From: Ensifer sp. WSM1721
Lineage (GTDB): Bacteria > Pseudomonadota > Alphaproteobacteria > Rhizobiales > Rhizobiaceae
Reading direction: 5' to 3'
Length of the DNA stretch: 64,000 nucleotides
Assembly (NCBI RefSeq): GCF_000513895.2
Contig: NZ_CP165783.1
Coordinates: 1,637,393-1,701,392 of the forward strand
In this document: positions 8,027 to 16,431 of the stretch, one piece after another
Position numbering within the stretch: the first letter of the stretch is position 1
Layout: the number at the start of each line of letters is the position of its first letter
Notes under the pieces: model-generated
Seen by the model: the letters and a program-made list of their open reading frames with translations, nothing else
Database searches by the model: none
What the model was told of the DNA's origin: nothing
Program-made: the position numbers and the translations under genes

Positions 8027-8692
8027 ATGTTCAACTACACATTCCACTGGAACCAGGCGCTGAGAGCATTGCCGCAGATGCTCGACGGCGCGCTGGTGAC
8101 GCTTGAGATCGCGCTCCTCTCGATGGCGATCGGTCTCGCCTGCGCAATCGGGCTGACGCTGTTCCGCCTCTCCGGCAACCGCCTCCTCGGCGGTTTCGCC
8201 TCGGCCTGGGTCGAGATCGCGCGAAACACGCCGGCGCTGTTCCAGATCTACATGGCCCATTTCGGGCTCGGCAATTTCGGGCTTCATCTGAGCCCCTATA
8301 CCGCTCTTCTGGTCGGGATCGCCTTCAACAATGTGGGCTATCTCGCCGAGAACTTCCGCGGTGCGCTGAAAGCCATTCCGGACACTCAAGCCCGTGCCGG
8401 CCGCTCGCTCGGCATGACCTCGCTGCAGGCCTTCCGGCTGATCGTCCTGCCGCAGATGCTGCGCGTCGCTTTCCTGCCGGCCACCAACCAGATGGTCTGG
8501 GCGATCCTGATGACGTCGCTCGGCGTCACCGTCGGCATGAATGCCGACCTTGCCGGGGTCACGCAGGAGCTGAATGCGCGCTCCTTCCGCACCTTTGAAT
8601 TTTTCGCGCTGGCCGCAGTGATCTACTACGTCATCGCCAAGGTCGTCACGCTGGCCGCCCAGGCCTTTGCCTGGCGCATGTTCCGCTACTGA
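8027..8692 (+). CDS. Amino acid ABC transporter permease 1
   Basis: 221 aa HisM/GlnP-type inner membrane permease. It has an N-terminal periplasmic lead FNYTFHWNQALRALPQMLDG typical of the family, several hydrophobic helices, and an EAA-like loop (RAGRSLGMTSLQAFRLIVLPQ) around residues 122-145 that docks on the ATPase. It pairs with the second permease 11 bp downstream to form the channel of the presumed hydroxyproline transporter. Confidence 0.86.
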   Translation: MFNYTFHWNQALRALPQMLDGALVTLEIALLSMAIGLACAIGLTLFRLSGNRLLGGFASAWVEIARNTPALFQIYMAHFGLGNFGLHLSPYTALLVGIAFNNVGYLAENFRGALKAIPDTQARAGRSLGMTSLQAFRLIVLPQMLRVAFLPATNQMVWAILMTSLGVTVGMNADLAGVTQELNARSFRTFEFFALAAVIYYVIAKVVTLAAQAFAWRMFRY

Positions 8693-8703
8693 GGAGGTGA
8701 GAG

Positions 8704-9357
8704 ATGTTCGATACGACCCTCACCTTGAACGATCTCGCCTTCCTGGCGCAGGGCGCGGCGATGACGCTCGCGGTCACCGCCGTCTCGGTCGCAGCCGGCA
8801 CCGTGCTCGGCATCCTCTTCGGCGTGATCCGGGTCCAGATCGGGCCCTACTGGTCCGCTCCGCTGACCTTCGCGCTCGACGTGTTCCGCTCGGTGCCGCT
8901 CCTGATCCAACTCGTGCTCGGCAATGCCTTCCAGTCTATCGCGAAGCTCGGCTGGGGGCCGTTTGCCACCTCCTGCGTGGTGCTGTCGCTCTATACGGCG
9001 GCTTTTTGCGCGGAGATCGTCCGCGGCGGCATCTCTTCGGTGCCGGTGACCACGCGCCGCGCAGCCCGTTCGCTCGGGATGACCTGGTGGCAGGACATGC
9101 GCTATATCGTGGCACCGCTCGCCACACGCGTTTCGCTTCCGCCCTGGATCGGACTGACGCTCGGCGTCATGAAGGACTCCGCACTGGTGCTCTGGCTCGG
9201 CCTGATCGAGCTCCTGCGCGCCTCGCAGGTGCTCGTCACCCGGCTGCAGGAGCCGCTGTTCATCCTGCTGATCTGCGGCGCGATCTACTTCATCCTCAGC
9301 TTCCCCATCGCCCGGCTCGGCGGGTATCTCGAAAAACGGTGGTCCCCCAATGATTGA
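8704..9357 (+). CDS. Amino acid ABC transporter permease 2
   Basis: 217 aa, the same permease family, with an EAA-like loop (RAARSLGMTWWQDMRYIVAPL) at about residues 118-138. GAGGTGAGAG before the ATG is a strong ribosome site. Its last codons overlap the ATPase start by 8 nt, which indicates translational coupling. It is expected to heterodimerise with the upstream permease. Confidence 0.86.
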   Translation: MFDTTLTLNDLAFLAQGAAMTLAVTAVSVAAGTVLGILFGVIRVQIGPYWSAPLTFALDVFRSVPLLIQLVLGNAFQSIAKLGWGPFATSCVVLSLYTAAFCAEIVRGGISSVPVTTRRAARSLGMTWWQDMRYIVAPLATRVSLPPWIGLTLGVMKDSALVLWLGLIELLRASQVLVTRLQEPLFILLICGAIYFILSFPIARLGGYLEKRWSPND

Positions 9358-10072
9358 GATCGAAAACGTCCGCAAATCCTTCGGCTCGCTGGAGGTGCTG
9401 AAAGGGATCGACCTCACCGTCGACAACGGCGAGGTGGTCACCGTCATCGGCGGCTCCGGCTCGGGAAAATCGACGCTGCTCACCTGCATCAACGGTCTGG
9501 AGCCGATCGATTCCGGTCGGATCGCCATTGATGGGACCGATGTCCATGCCAGGGGCACCGATCTCAACAGGCTGCGCCGAACGGTGGGCATCGTCTTTCA
9601 GCAGTGGAACGCCTTTCCGCACCTGACCGTGCTCGAGAACGTCATGCTTGCTCCTCGCAAGGTGCTCGGCTTGCCGAAAGACAAGGCCGAGGAGATTGCG
9701 GTGAAGCAATTGACGCATGTCGGCCTCGGCGAGAAGCTCAAGGTCTATCCGGCCCGCATGTCGGGCGGCCAGCAGCAGCGCATGGCGATTGCCCGGGCAC
9801 TCGCCATGTCGCCCGAATACATGCTGTTCGACGAGGTCACCTCGGCGCTCGACCCGATGCTGGTCGGCGAGGTGCTCGATACGCTGAAGATGCTGGCAGA
9901 AGAGGGTATGACGATGATCTGCGTTACCCATGAGATGGCCTTTGCCCGTGACGTGTCCGACCGCGTGGCCTTCTTCCATCAGGGGGTCATGGCCGAGATC
10001 GGCGCGCCGGACCAGATTTTCGGCGCGCCGCAGCACGCCGAGACGCAGAAGTTCCTGGCGAGCGTGCGGTGA
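9350..10072 (+). CDS. Amino acid ABC transporter ATP-binding protein
   Basis: 240 aa ATPase of the polar amino acid (GlnQ/HisP) class. Walker A is GGSGSGKST, the ABC signature is MSGGQQQRMAIARALA, Walker B is YMLFDEVTSALD, and the switch histidine is in CVTHEMAFA. It powers uptake through the two upstream permeases. Its TGA overlaps the ATG of the FAD oxidase (TGATG), tying transport to catabolism in one operon. Confidence 0.9.
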   Translation: MIEIENVRKSFGSLEVLKGIDLTVDNGEVVTVIGGSGSGKSTLLTCINGLEPIDSGRIAIDGTDVHARGTDLNRLRRTVGIVFQQWNAFPHLTVLENVMLAPRKVLGLPKDKAEEIAVKQLTHVGLGEKLKVYPARMSGGQQQRMAIARALAMSPEYMLFDEVTSALDPMLVGEVLDTLKMLAEEGMTMICVTHEMAFARDVSDRVAFFHQGVMAEIGAPDQIFGAPQHAETQKFLASVR

Positions 10073-11313
10073 TGGCCGGGTCGGATGTCATCGTCATCGG
10101 CGCGGGGGTGATAGGGCTCTCCGCGGCAATCGCCGCCCAGGCGCGAGGGCTATCGGTGACGGTGCTGGACCGCGAGGGCCCCGCCGCCGGGGCTTCGGCG
10201 GGCAATGCCGGCGCCTTCGCTTTCACCGATATCCTGCCGCTTGCCTCGCCGGGCATCCTCAAGAAGGCGCCGAAATGGCTCGCCGATCCGCTGGGGCCGC
10301 TGACGGTGCCGCCCGCCTATGCGCTCAAGATCGCGCCCTGGATGTTCCGCTTCTGGCGTGCCTGCTCGCCGACGCGCGTTGCGCATTCGACCACGGCGCA
10401 AACGGCGCTGATGGACCTGTCGAAGGCCGAACTGGAGCCTTTCCTGGAACGGACCGGCACGAGGCCCATGCTGCGCAAGGAGGGCAATCTCCAGGTCTAT
10501 GAGGGCGAGGGGGAGTTCAAGGCCTCGCTCGCCGGCTGGAAGGCGCGGGAGGAGCAGGGGATCGCGTTCCATCACCTTGACGCTGCCGGTATCGCTGAGA
10601 TCCAACCCGGGGTTGCGGCTCGCTTCACCCATGGCACCTTCACCCCCGGCTGGTACTCCATTGCCGATCCGAAGCTCTACACGCTGGCGGTGGCGGACCA
10701 CTTCCGCCTCAAGGGCGGTGTGATCGAGCGTGCGGAGGTGACTGCGCTCAAAACCGTCGAAGGCGGCGTCGAGGTGATGGCCGCAGATGGCAGCGTCCGG
10801 CGCGCGGCGCAGGTGGTGCTTTCGGCGGGAGCCTTCTCGCACCGGATCGCCCGGTCGATCGGCGAGAGCATTCCGCTCGAAACCGAGCGCGGCTACAACA
10901 CCACGCTTCCCTCCGATGCGTTCGATCTGCGCACGCAGGTCACGTTCGGCGGCCACGGCTTCGTCGTCACCCGTCTGTCGACCGGTATCCGCGTCGGCGG
11001 CGCGGTGGAGCTTGGGGGGCTCGAGCTGCCGCCGAATTTCCGCCGCTCCGAGGCGATGCTGAAGAAAGCGCAGGCCTTCCTGCCCGGGCTGAAGCCTGAC
11101 TGCGGGGTGCAGTGGATGGGTTTCCGCCCATCGCTGCCCGACAGCCTGCCCGCTATCGGCCGCGCGGGCTCCACGTCGCGGGTGATCTACGCTTTCGGTC
11201 ACGGCCATCTCGGGCTCACCCAATCGGCGGGCACGGCGCGCATCGTCGCCGATCTTTTGACCGGCCGGACGCCCGCGATCGACATTGCTTCCTTCTCGCC
11301 GCAACGATTCTGA
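10072..11313 (+). CDS. FAD-dependent D-amino acid (probably D-hydroxyproline) dehydrogenase
   Basis: 413 aa DAO-family flavoprotein. The N-terminal Rossmann motif is [15 protein letters not shown], with the acidic ribose-binding end at VTVLDRE; the C-terminal FAD contact is [12 protein letters not shown]. It resembles single-subunit DadA-type dehydrogenases that pass electrons to the membrane chain. In hydroxyproline catabolism such an enzyme oxidises cis-4-hydroxy-D-proline to Pyr4H2C, the substrate of the deaminase at 1433. ATG 10072 is coupled to the ATPase stop; GTG 10069 is an alternative. D-proline or another D-amino acid is a possible alternative substrate. Confidence 0.85.
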   Translation: MAGSDVIVIGAGVIGLSAAIAAQARGLSVTVLDREGPAAGASAGNAGAFAFTDILPLASPGILKKAPKWLADPLGPLTVPPAYALKIAPWMFRFWRACSPTRVAHSTTAQTALMDLSKAELEPFLERTGTRPMLRKEGNLQVYEGEGEFKASLAGWKAREEQGIAFHHLDAAGIAEIQPGVAARFTHGTFTPGWYSIADPKLYTLAVADHFRLKGGVIERAEVTALKTVEGGVEVMAADGSVRRAAQVVLSAGAFSHRIARSIGESIPLETERGYNTTLPSDAFDLRTQVTFGGHGFVVTRLSTGIRVGGAVELGGLELPPNFRRSEAMLKKAQAFLPGLKPDCGVQWMGFRPSLPDSLPAIGRAGSTSRVIYAFGHGHLGLTQSAGTARIVADLLTGRTPAIDIASFSPQRF

Positions 11314-11402
11314 TGGAGGTTCTACCCGTGGCCACTCGTCCCTTCTTTCGCCTCGACGGGAATGGTGCCGATCCCGCTGCCTGCGGCTTCGTCGTAAGAT
11401 GA
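11313..11402 (+). CDS. Possible 29-codon coupling ORF between oxidase and aconitase X
   Basis: A short frame begins at ATG 11313 inside the oxidase stop (TGATG) or at GTG 11328, which has GGAGG at 11315-11319 and ideal spacing. It ends with a TGA that overlaps the aconitase X ATG (ATGA, 11399-11402). The aconitase X start has no good ribosome site of its own, so this frame may exist to deliver ribosomes to it. The peptide ([18 protein letters not shown] and onward) matches nothing I know. It could be chance or the relic of a longer N-terminus. Confidence 0.35.
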   Translation: MEVLPVATRPFFRLDGNGADPAACGFVVR

Positions 11403-13087
11403 AGCAGCCACCCGCTCGCAGCATCCTCGGCGGCTCGGCCGAAGGCCCGGTCATCGCCACGGGGGAGGCGCTGAGCTTCTGGGGCGGGGTCGATCCCGCG
11501 ACCGGTTGCATCATCGACGTGCACCACCCGCTCAACGGCGTTCGCCTCACCGGCTCCGTCCTCATGATGCCGTCGAGCCGCGGCTCCTGTAGCGGCTCCG
11601 GGGTGCTCCTCGATCTTGTGCTTTCGGGCCGCGCTCCGGCCGCACTCGTCTTCTCGGAAGCCGAGGATGTGCTCACGCTCGGCGCGCTGGTCGCGTCCGA
11701 GATGTTCGACAAACCGCTGCCGGTCCTGCGCGTCGCCCCGGAGATGTTTTCAGAACTGGCGCGCGTCAAGAGGGCGCGCATCAGCGGTAGCACGATAGAA
11801 GCCGAGGGCCTGGCGATCCCGGTCGTCCCGCCCGCGACCGCCACACTCGATCTTACCGACACCGACCGCGCCATGCTGGATGGAGAAAAAGGCGTCGCGG
11901 TGCAGCAGGCAATGCGCATCATCTCGGCCATGGCGGCACAGCAGGGGGCGCGGGGCCTTGTGGACGTCACGCAGGGCCACATCGACGGCTGCATCTATGC
12001 GAGCCCGGCGAACCTGACCTTTGCCGAGAAGATGGCCGAGCTGGGGGCGAAGGTCCGGGTGCCGACGACAATGAACGCCATTTCCGTTGACTACGCCAAT
12101 TGGCAGGTCCAGGGCGTGCCGCCTTCGTTCGGCGACCCGGCGGCGCGGCTCGCCGACGCCTACGTGCGCATGGGCTGCCGCCCGACCTTCACCTGCTCGC
12201 CCTATCTGCTCGACAGCGCGCCTCAGGCAGGCGAAGCGATCGCCTGGGCGGAATCCAATGCCGTGATCTTCGCCAACAGCGTACTCGGTGCGCGCACGGC
12301 GAAGCACCCGGATTTCCTCGATCTCTGCATCGCGCTCACCGGGCGCGCGCCGCTTTCCGGCGTCTACCTCGACGAGCATCGCAAGGCCCGGCGCGTCATC
12401 GAGGTGGAACCGCCCGAGCGCGCGGACGATGCCTTCTGGCCGCTGATCGGCTATCTCGCCGGTCGTGCGGCGCCGGACCGCATACCACTCCTCAGCGGGC
12501 TCGCCGCGGCAAAGCCCTCGCGCGACGACCTCAAGGCGCTCTGCGCCGCCTTTGGAACGACCTCTGCCGCGCCGATGCTGCATGTGGAGGGTGTGACGCC
12601 TGAGGCGAGTGGCGCGGCCGCTGGAGATGCCGACCGCACGGCGATCACCCGCGCCGACATGGCGGCGGCCTGGTCGCTCCTGAACGACGGCCCGGAGGAG
12701 GTGGAACTCGTTGCCATCGGCAGTCCCCACGCGTCCCTTGCCGAATGTCGCGCACTGGCCGAGGCGCTCGGCGGCCGCAAGCGGCACCCGGATGTCGCGG
12801 TGATCGTCACGGCCGGGCGTGAGGTCATCGAGGAGGCACGACGCGAGGGCACGCTCGCGCGGCTCGAAGCGAGCGGCGTGCAGGTGCTGCCCGACCTCTG
12901 CTGGTGCTCGATCTCCGAGCCGGTTTTCCCGACGCGGACCCGCGCGCTGATGACCAATTCCGGCAAATACGCCCATTACGGCCCCGGTCTTTCCGGCCGC
13001 GCCGTGCGCTTCGGCAGCCTTGCCGACTGCGTCACGGCCGCCCTGACGGGGCGCGCGCCGGCACGGCTGCCGGATTGGCTTTCCTGA
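11399..13087 (+). CDS. Aconitase X, fused small and large domains; probable cis-3-hydroxy-L-proline dehydratase
   Basis: 562 aa. The N-terminal ~130 residues are the small swivelling domain ([29 protein letters not shown]). The rest is the catalytic DUF521 domain ([67 protein letters not shown]). Bacterial AcnX proteins next to hydroxyproline genes dehydrate cis-3-hydroxy-L-proline to pyrroline-2-carboxylate using an iron or Fe-S centre. The Ldh-family reductase at 4267 would turn this into proline. The start chosen gives the usual ~10 residues before the first domain motif. The alternative AcnX activity, mevalonate 5-phosphate dehydration, is unlikely here. Confidence 0.85.
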   Translation: MKQPPARSILGGSAEGPVIATGEALSFWGGVDPATGCIIDVHHPLNGVRLTGSVLMMPSSRGSCSGSGVLLDLVLSGRAPAALVFSEAEDVLTLGALVASEMFDKPLPVLRVAPEMFSELARVKRARISGSTIEAEGLAIPVVPPATATLDLTDTDRAMLDGEKGVAVQQAMRIISAMAAQQGARGLVDVTQGHIDGCIYASPANLTFAEKMAELGAKVRVPTTMNAISVDYANWQVQGVPPSFGDPAARLADAYVRMGCRPTFTCSPYLLDSAPQAGEAIAWAESNAVIFANSVLGARTAKHPDFLDLCIALTGRAPLSGVYLDEHRKARRVIEVEPPERADDAFWPLIGYLAGRAAPDRIPLLSGLAAAKPSRDDLKALCAAFGTTSAAPMLHVEGVTPEASGAAAGDADRTAITRADMAAAWSLLNDGPEEVELVAIGSPHASLAECRALAEALGGRKRHPDVAVIVTAGREVIEEARREGTLARLEASGVQVLPDLCWCSISEPVFPTRTRALMTNSGKYAHYGPGLSGRAVRFGSLADCVTAALTGRAPARLPDWLS

Positions 13088-13099
13088 GAGGAGTTTGAG

Positions 13100-14128
13100 A
13101 TGCGCAGCACGAAGACCATTCATGTGATCTCCGCTCATGCCGAGGGCGAGGTGGGCGATGTGATCGTAGGCGGCGTGGCACCCCCGTCGGGTGGCACCAT
13201 CTGGGAACAGAGCCGCTGGATCGCCCGCGACCAGACGCTGCGCAACTTCGTGCTGAACGAGCCGCGCGGCGGCGTCTTCCGCCATGTCAACCTCCTGGTG
13301 CCGCCGAAGCACCCGGAGGCCGATGCCGCCTTTATCATCATGGAGCCGGAAGATACGCCGCCCATGTCGGGTTCGAACTCGATCTGCGTCTCCACGGTGC
13401 TGCTCGACAGCGGCATTCTGCCGATGAAGGAGCCGGTGACGGAAATCACGCTCGAAGCCCCGGGCGGTCTCGTCCGCGTGCGGGCGGAATGCCGCAACGG
13501 CAAGGCCGAACGCATCTTCGTCCAGAACCTGCCGAGCTTTGCCGAGCGGCTGGACCTGAAGCTCGAGGTCGAGGGGCTTGGCACGCTCACCGTCGATACC
13601 GCCTATGGCGGCGACAGTTTCGTTATCGTGGATGCGACGGCAATGGGCTTCGGCCTGAAGCCGGACGAGGCGCATGATATCGCCCGCCTCGGCGTCAGGA
13701 TCACCAATGCGGCCAATGCCCAGCTCGGCTTCCACCATCCGGAAAATCCCGAGTGGCGGCACTTCTCCTTCTGCCTTTTCGCCGGCCCCGTGGAGCGCAC
13801 GGCGGAGGGTCTGCGCGCCGGTGCGGCCGTCGCGATCCAGCCGGGCAAGGTCGACCGCTCGCCGACCGGCACGGCGCTCTCGGCCCGCATGGCCGTTCTG
13901 CATGCCCGCGGTGAAATGGGTCCGGAGGATCGGCTAACGGCGGTTTCGCTGATCGGCTCGACCTTCTCCGGCCGCATCGTCGGCACCACCCGGGTCGGAG
14001 ACCGGCCGGCGATCCTGCCGGAGATCTCGGGCCGCGCCTGGATCACGGGCATCCATCAGCACATGCTCGATCCTTCCGATCCCTGGCCGGAGGGTTATCG
14101 GCTGACCGACACGTGGGGCGCGCGTTGA
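13100..14128 (+). CDS. Proline racemase superfamily protein with Ser/Thr in place of both catalytic Cys
   Basis: 342 aa, typical length and fold pattern for proline racemase, hydroxyproline 2-epimerase or trans-3-hydroxyproline dehydratase. The first acid/base site, normally MCGH, reads MSGS with Ser90. The second, normally SPCGT, reads SPTGT with Thr256. Cys/Cys is the racemase/epimerase pair and Cys/Thr the trans-3-hydroxyproline dehydratase pair; Ser/Cys forms are also known. Ser/Thr leaves no cysteine at either position, so epimerase activity is doubtful and dehydration is more likely. It has a GAGGAG ribosome site 12 bp after aconitase X and is the last gene of the operon. Substrate is undetermined. 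Confidence 0.82.
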   Translation: MRSTKTIHVISAHAEGEVGDVIVGGVAPPSGGTIWEQSRWIARDQTLRNFVLNEPRGGVFRHVNLLVPPKHPEADAAFIIMEPEDTPPMSGSNSICVSTVLLDSGILPMKEPVTEITLEAPGGLVRVRAECRNGKAERIFVQNLPSFAERLDLKLEVEGLGTLTVDTAYGGDSFVIVDATAMGFGLKPDEAHDIARLGVRITNAANAQLGFHHPENPEWRHFSFCLFAGPVERTAEGLRAGAAVAIQPGKVDRSPTGTALSARMAVLHARGEMGPEDRLTAVSLIGSTFSGRIVGTTRVGDRPAILPEISGRAWITGIHQHMLDPSDPWPEGYRLTDTWGAR

Positions 14129-14149
14129 CGGTCTGACCGCGGACTTGCG

Positions 14150-15178
14150 TCAGCGCCAGCCGAGCGCGGGGGCGACGTGGGTCAGGATTGCCTCGATGAC
14201 GTGGGCGTTATAGTCCACGCCGAGCTGGTTGGGGACGGTCAGGAGCAGCGTATCGGCCTCAGCTATCGCCTCGTCCTTCGCCAATTGCTCCGCGAGCACG
14301 TCCGGTTCGGCGGCGTAGCTGCGGCCGAAAATCGCCCGCGTCTTCTCGTCGATGAAGCCGATCTTGTCTTCGCTCTGGTTTCCGCGTCCGAAGTAGGCGC
14401 GGTCCCGGTCGTCCACCAATGCGAAGATGCTCCGGCTGACCGACACGCGCGGCTCGCGCTCGTGACCGGCTGCCTTCCACGCCTCCCGGAACACCCGGAT
14501 CTGGTCGGCTTGCTGGACATGGAACGGAAGCCCGCTCTCATCATCCTTGAGCGTCGAGCTCTGCAGATTCATCCCGAGCTTGGCCGCCCAGGCCGCCGTG
14601 GCGTTCGAGCTGGCGCCCCACCAGATCCGATCGCGCAGGCCTTCGGAGTGCGGCTCGATGCGCAGCAGCCCTGGAGGATTGGGAAACATCGGCCGTGGGT
14701 TGGGTTGCGCAAATCCCTCTCCGCGTAGCACGTCCAGCAGAACCTCCGCGTGGCGCCTGGCCATGTCCGCGTCGCGCTCGCCCTCGGCCGGCGCATAACC
14801 GAAGTGGCGCCAGCCGTCGATCACCTGCTCGGGAGAACCGCGGCTGATGCCCAGTTGCAGCCGCCCGCCGGCGATGATGTCTGCCGCGCCTGCGTCCTCG
14901 GCCATGTACAGCGGGTTCTCGTATCGCATGTCGATGACCGCGGTGCCGATCTCGATGCGGCTGGTCTTCGCGCCGATGGCCGAAAGCAGCGGAAACGGTG
15001 AGCCGAGCTGCCGGGCGAAGTGATGCACGCGAAAATACGCCCCGTCGGCGCCCAACTCCTCGGCAGCAACCGCCAGGTCGATGGACTGCAGCAGAGCGTC
15101 GGAGGCCGACCGCGTTTGCGATTGGGGCGAAGGGGTCCAATGCCCGAACGATAAAAAACCGATCTTCTTCATGATCAT
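14150..15178 (-). CDS. LLM-class flavin-dependent oxidoreductase
   Basis: 342 aa luciferase-like TIM barrel. It opens with KIGFLSFGHWTP and contains the family blocks LGADGAYFRVHHFARQLGSPFPLL, TAVIDMRYENPLYMAEDAGAAD and LQLGISRGSPEQVIDG. These proteins use FMN or F420 to oxidise or reduce small organic molecules; the substrate is unknown. Starts at 15178 or 15172 (MKKIGF) are both possible because no strong ribosome site is visible. It converges with the racemase-superfamily gene 21 bp away and follows the small membrane protein gene by 11 bp on the same strand. Confidence 0.85.
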   Translation of the reverse strand: MIMKKIGFLSFGHWTPSPQSQTRSASDALLQSIDLAVAAEELGADGAYFRVHHFARQLGSPFPLLSAIGAKTSRIEIGTAVIDMRYENPLYMAEDAGAADIIAGGRLQLGISRGSPEQVIDGWRHFGYAPAEGERDADMARRHAEVLLDVLRGEGFAQPNPRPMFPNPPGLLRIEPHSEGLRDRIWWGASSNATAAWAAKLGMNLQSSTLKDDESGLPFHVQQADQIRVFREAWKAAGHEREPRVSVSRSIFALVDDRDRAYFGRGNQSEDKIGFIDEKTRAIFGRSYAAEPDVLAEQLAKDEAIAEADTLLLTVPNQLGVDYNAHVIEAILTHVAPALGWR

Positions 15179-15189
15179 GCTGTCCGAAA

Positions 15190-15351
15190 TCAGAATACCG
15201 CCAGGTATCTCAGCAACGCCAGGATGCCGATGATGATCACGATCGCCTGGACGATCTGTTTGGTGCGCCCGTCGATGGGGAGACGATTGACAAGATAGAG
15301 CACAAGAATGACGACGAGAAAGGTAATCAGGATACTGATGAGTATGGACAT
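15190..15351 (-). CDS. Small two-helix membrane protein (Thivi_2564-like)
   Basis: 53 aa. Two hydrophobic helices (residues 2-20 ILISILITFLVVILVLYL; 33-52) flank a short conserved hairpin NRLPIDGRTKQ. Pattern and size match the small family I recall as Thivi_2564 membrane proteins, of unknown function. A run of G (GGGGG in the coding sense) precedes the ATG. It lies directly upstream of the LLM oxidoreductase on the same strand and may be cotranscribed with it. Confidence 0.75.
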   Translation of the reverse strand: MSILISILITFLVVILVLYLVNRLPIDGRTKQIVQAIVIIIGILALLRYLAVF

Positions 15352-15648
15352 GTTTCGTGCCCCCGTTGAGCTTGCTTCATCAATCCTTCAACTATGGGAG
15401 GTCCGAAGGAAGGCAAGCGGTTGCATGCTCCGCCAGCGCAAAATTGCTTCGTCGCGAATAAGGGAGGCGTGCTGATGGCGGAAGAGGTGTCCGCTTCTCC
15501 GCCGTTTTCTTGGAATATTCGGTCCGTGTCCCGCGGAACGGATGCCTACCGCAGTCTCGGTGTCTCCTCAATGTGGTGGTGCACTTCGGAACGCTGTGCT
15601 TGGTGGGCGCTATTGGAAGCTATTGGCCCGTTTTGCCGCGGTCAAGCG

Positions 15649-15912
15649 TCAGTGCAGTCTTTGCGTCGGCTGATCCAAGAAGGTGCGGATACCGTCGCGC
15701 TGGATGGTGGCTAAAAACTCTTCGAATGCGTCTCGGTCGGTATCGAAGGTATCATCCCAGACGGTCGTGTTCCCTTCCTCGTCGAGCACCTCAAGCATCC
15801 AGTCGAGGTTGGTTCCGGCAGGACGGTAGATGCGCAAAATGACGGTTACGTCGTCGTCGACGAACTCGCCGGAGAACTCTGAGAACTCGTACTGCTGTTC
15901 GTTTTCGGTCAT
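15649..15912 (-). CDS. Small acidic protein of unknown function
   Basis: 87 aa with no family I recognise. It is strongly acidic (many D/E in FSGEFVDDDVTV and DDTFDTDRDAFEEF), predicted soluble, with alternating hydrophobic strands near residues 21-45 and a helix near 58-75. Codon use looks coding throughout, and the amino acid pattern is that of a compact alpha/beta domain. It stands alone; the 297 bp between it and the small membrane gene hold nothing I can call. Confidence 0.6.
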   Translation of the reverse strand: MTENEQQYEFSEFSGEFVDDDVTVILRIYRPAGTNLDWMLEVLDEEGNTTVWDDTFDTDRDAFEEFLATIQRDGIRTFLDQPTQRLH

Positions 15913-16277
15913 CCAGCTTTATAGCACGCACAGGCGAGACGGGCGAACCCATCTCACTGTCGTGACGCCACTCCCGTATGCGTGCAAGTGTATCTGCCTG
16001 GATTCTAGCTGCCTACTTGGCACGGGATGTCGGCAATGCCCGAAATTAGCAAAACAGGAGCAGGGCTGCGATCGCCGTAGCTGCGGCCACGAGCCACCTC
16101 ATGCGCGATCTACTGAGCGCAGCCGGAGAATTGTCGGGTTCGAACGGCCTTAAGGAATGCAAGTAGGGAGTAGCAGTGCCAGCACCCGCGACTGTGAACT
16201 GCACCTCCCATTTCACGCTGTTATATCAACGGTTATGATAGCCGCCGAGAAGTAAGTGAATAAAAAATAATGACATG
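15913..16277. other. Gap upstream of the small acidic gene, downstream of selC
   Basis: No convincing gene. The minus strand has an 18-codon frame from about 16101 to 16045 encoding a single hydrophobic helix (MRWLVAAATAIAALLLFC) without a clear ribosome site, so it is not called. The AT-rich run at 16255-16275 just beyond the tRNA 3' end could help terminate selC transcription. Confidence 0.3.
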
Positions 16278-16373
16278 TGGCGGAAGAGAGTGGGAGTCGA
16301 ACCCACCAAAGACCGTCTCTCGGCCCCTCCCGGATTTGAAGTCCGGACGCCCCACCGGGGACGCATCTCCTCC
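16278..16373 (-). tRNA. selC: tRNA-Sec (anticodon UCA)
   Basis: 96-nt tRNA with encoded CCA. The acceptor stem has 8 bp (GGAGGAGA with its partner, one G-U), the anticodon loop reads CUUCAAA with UCA, and a long variable arm and the T-arm GGUUCGACUCC are present. These are the features of bacterial selenocysteine tRNA. It lies 58 bp downstream of selB on the same strand. It is charged with Ser and converted by SelA to decode the UGA at 25816-25818 in fdoG. Confidence 0.96.
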
Positions 16374-16431
16374 TGAAACGCGATCCTGCTGCATGATTCC
16401 CGAGGACAAAATCACGCAACAATTGAAAGTG

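Noticed and set aside
10150..11994. 614-codon minus-strand frame opposite the D-amino acid dehydrogenase
   Set aside because: Antisense shadow of a gene with clear FAD motifs.
11750..13903. 717-codon minus-strand frame opposite aconitase X and the racemase gene
   Set aside because: It crosses two real genes on the other strand and has no recognisable domain.
16045..16101. 18-codon hydrophobic peptide on the minus strand
   Set aside because: Single helix in isolation with no ribosome site; chance is as likely.
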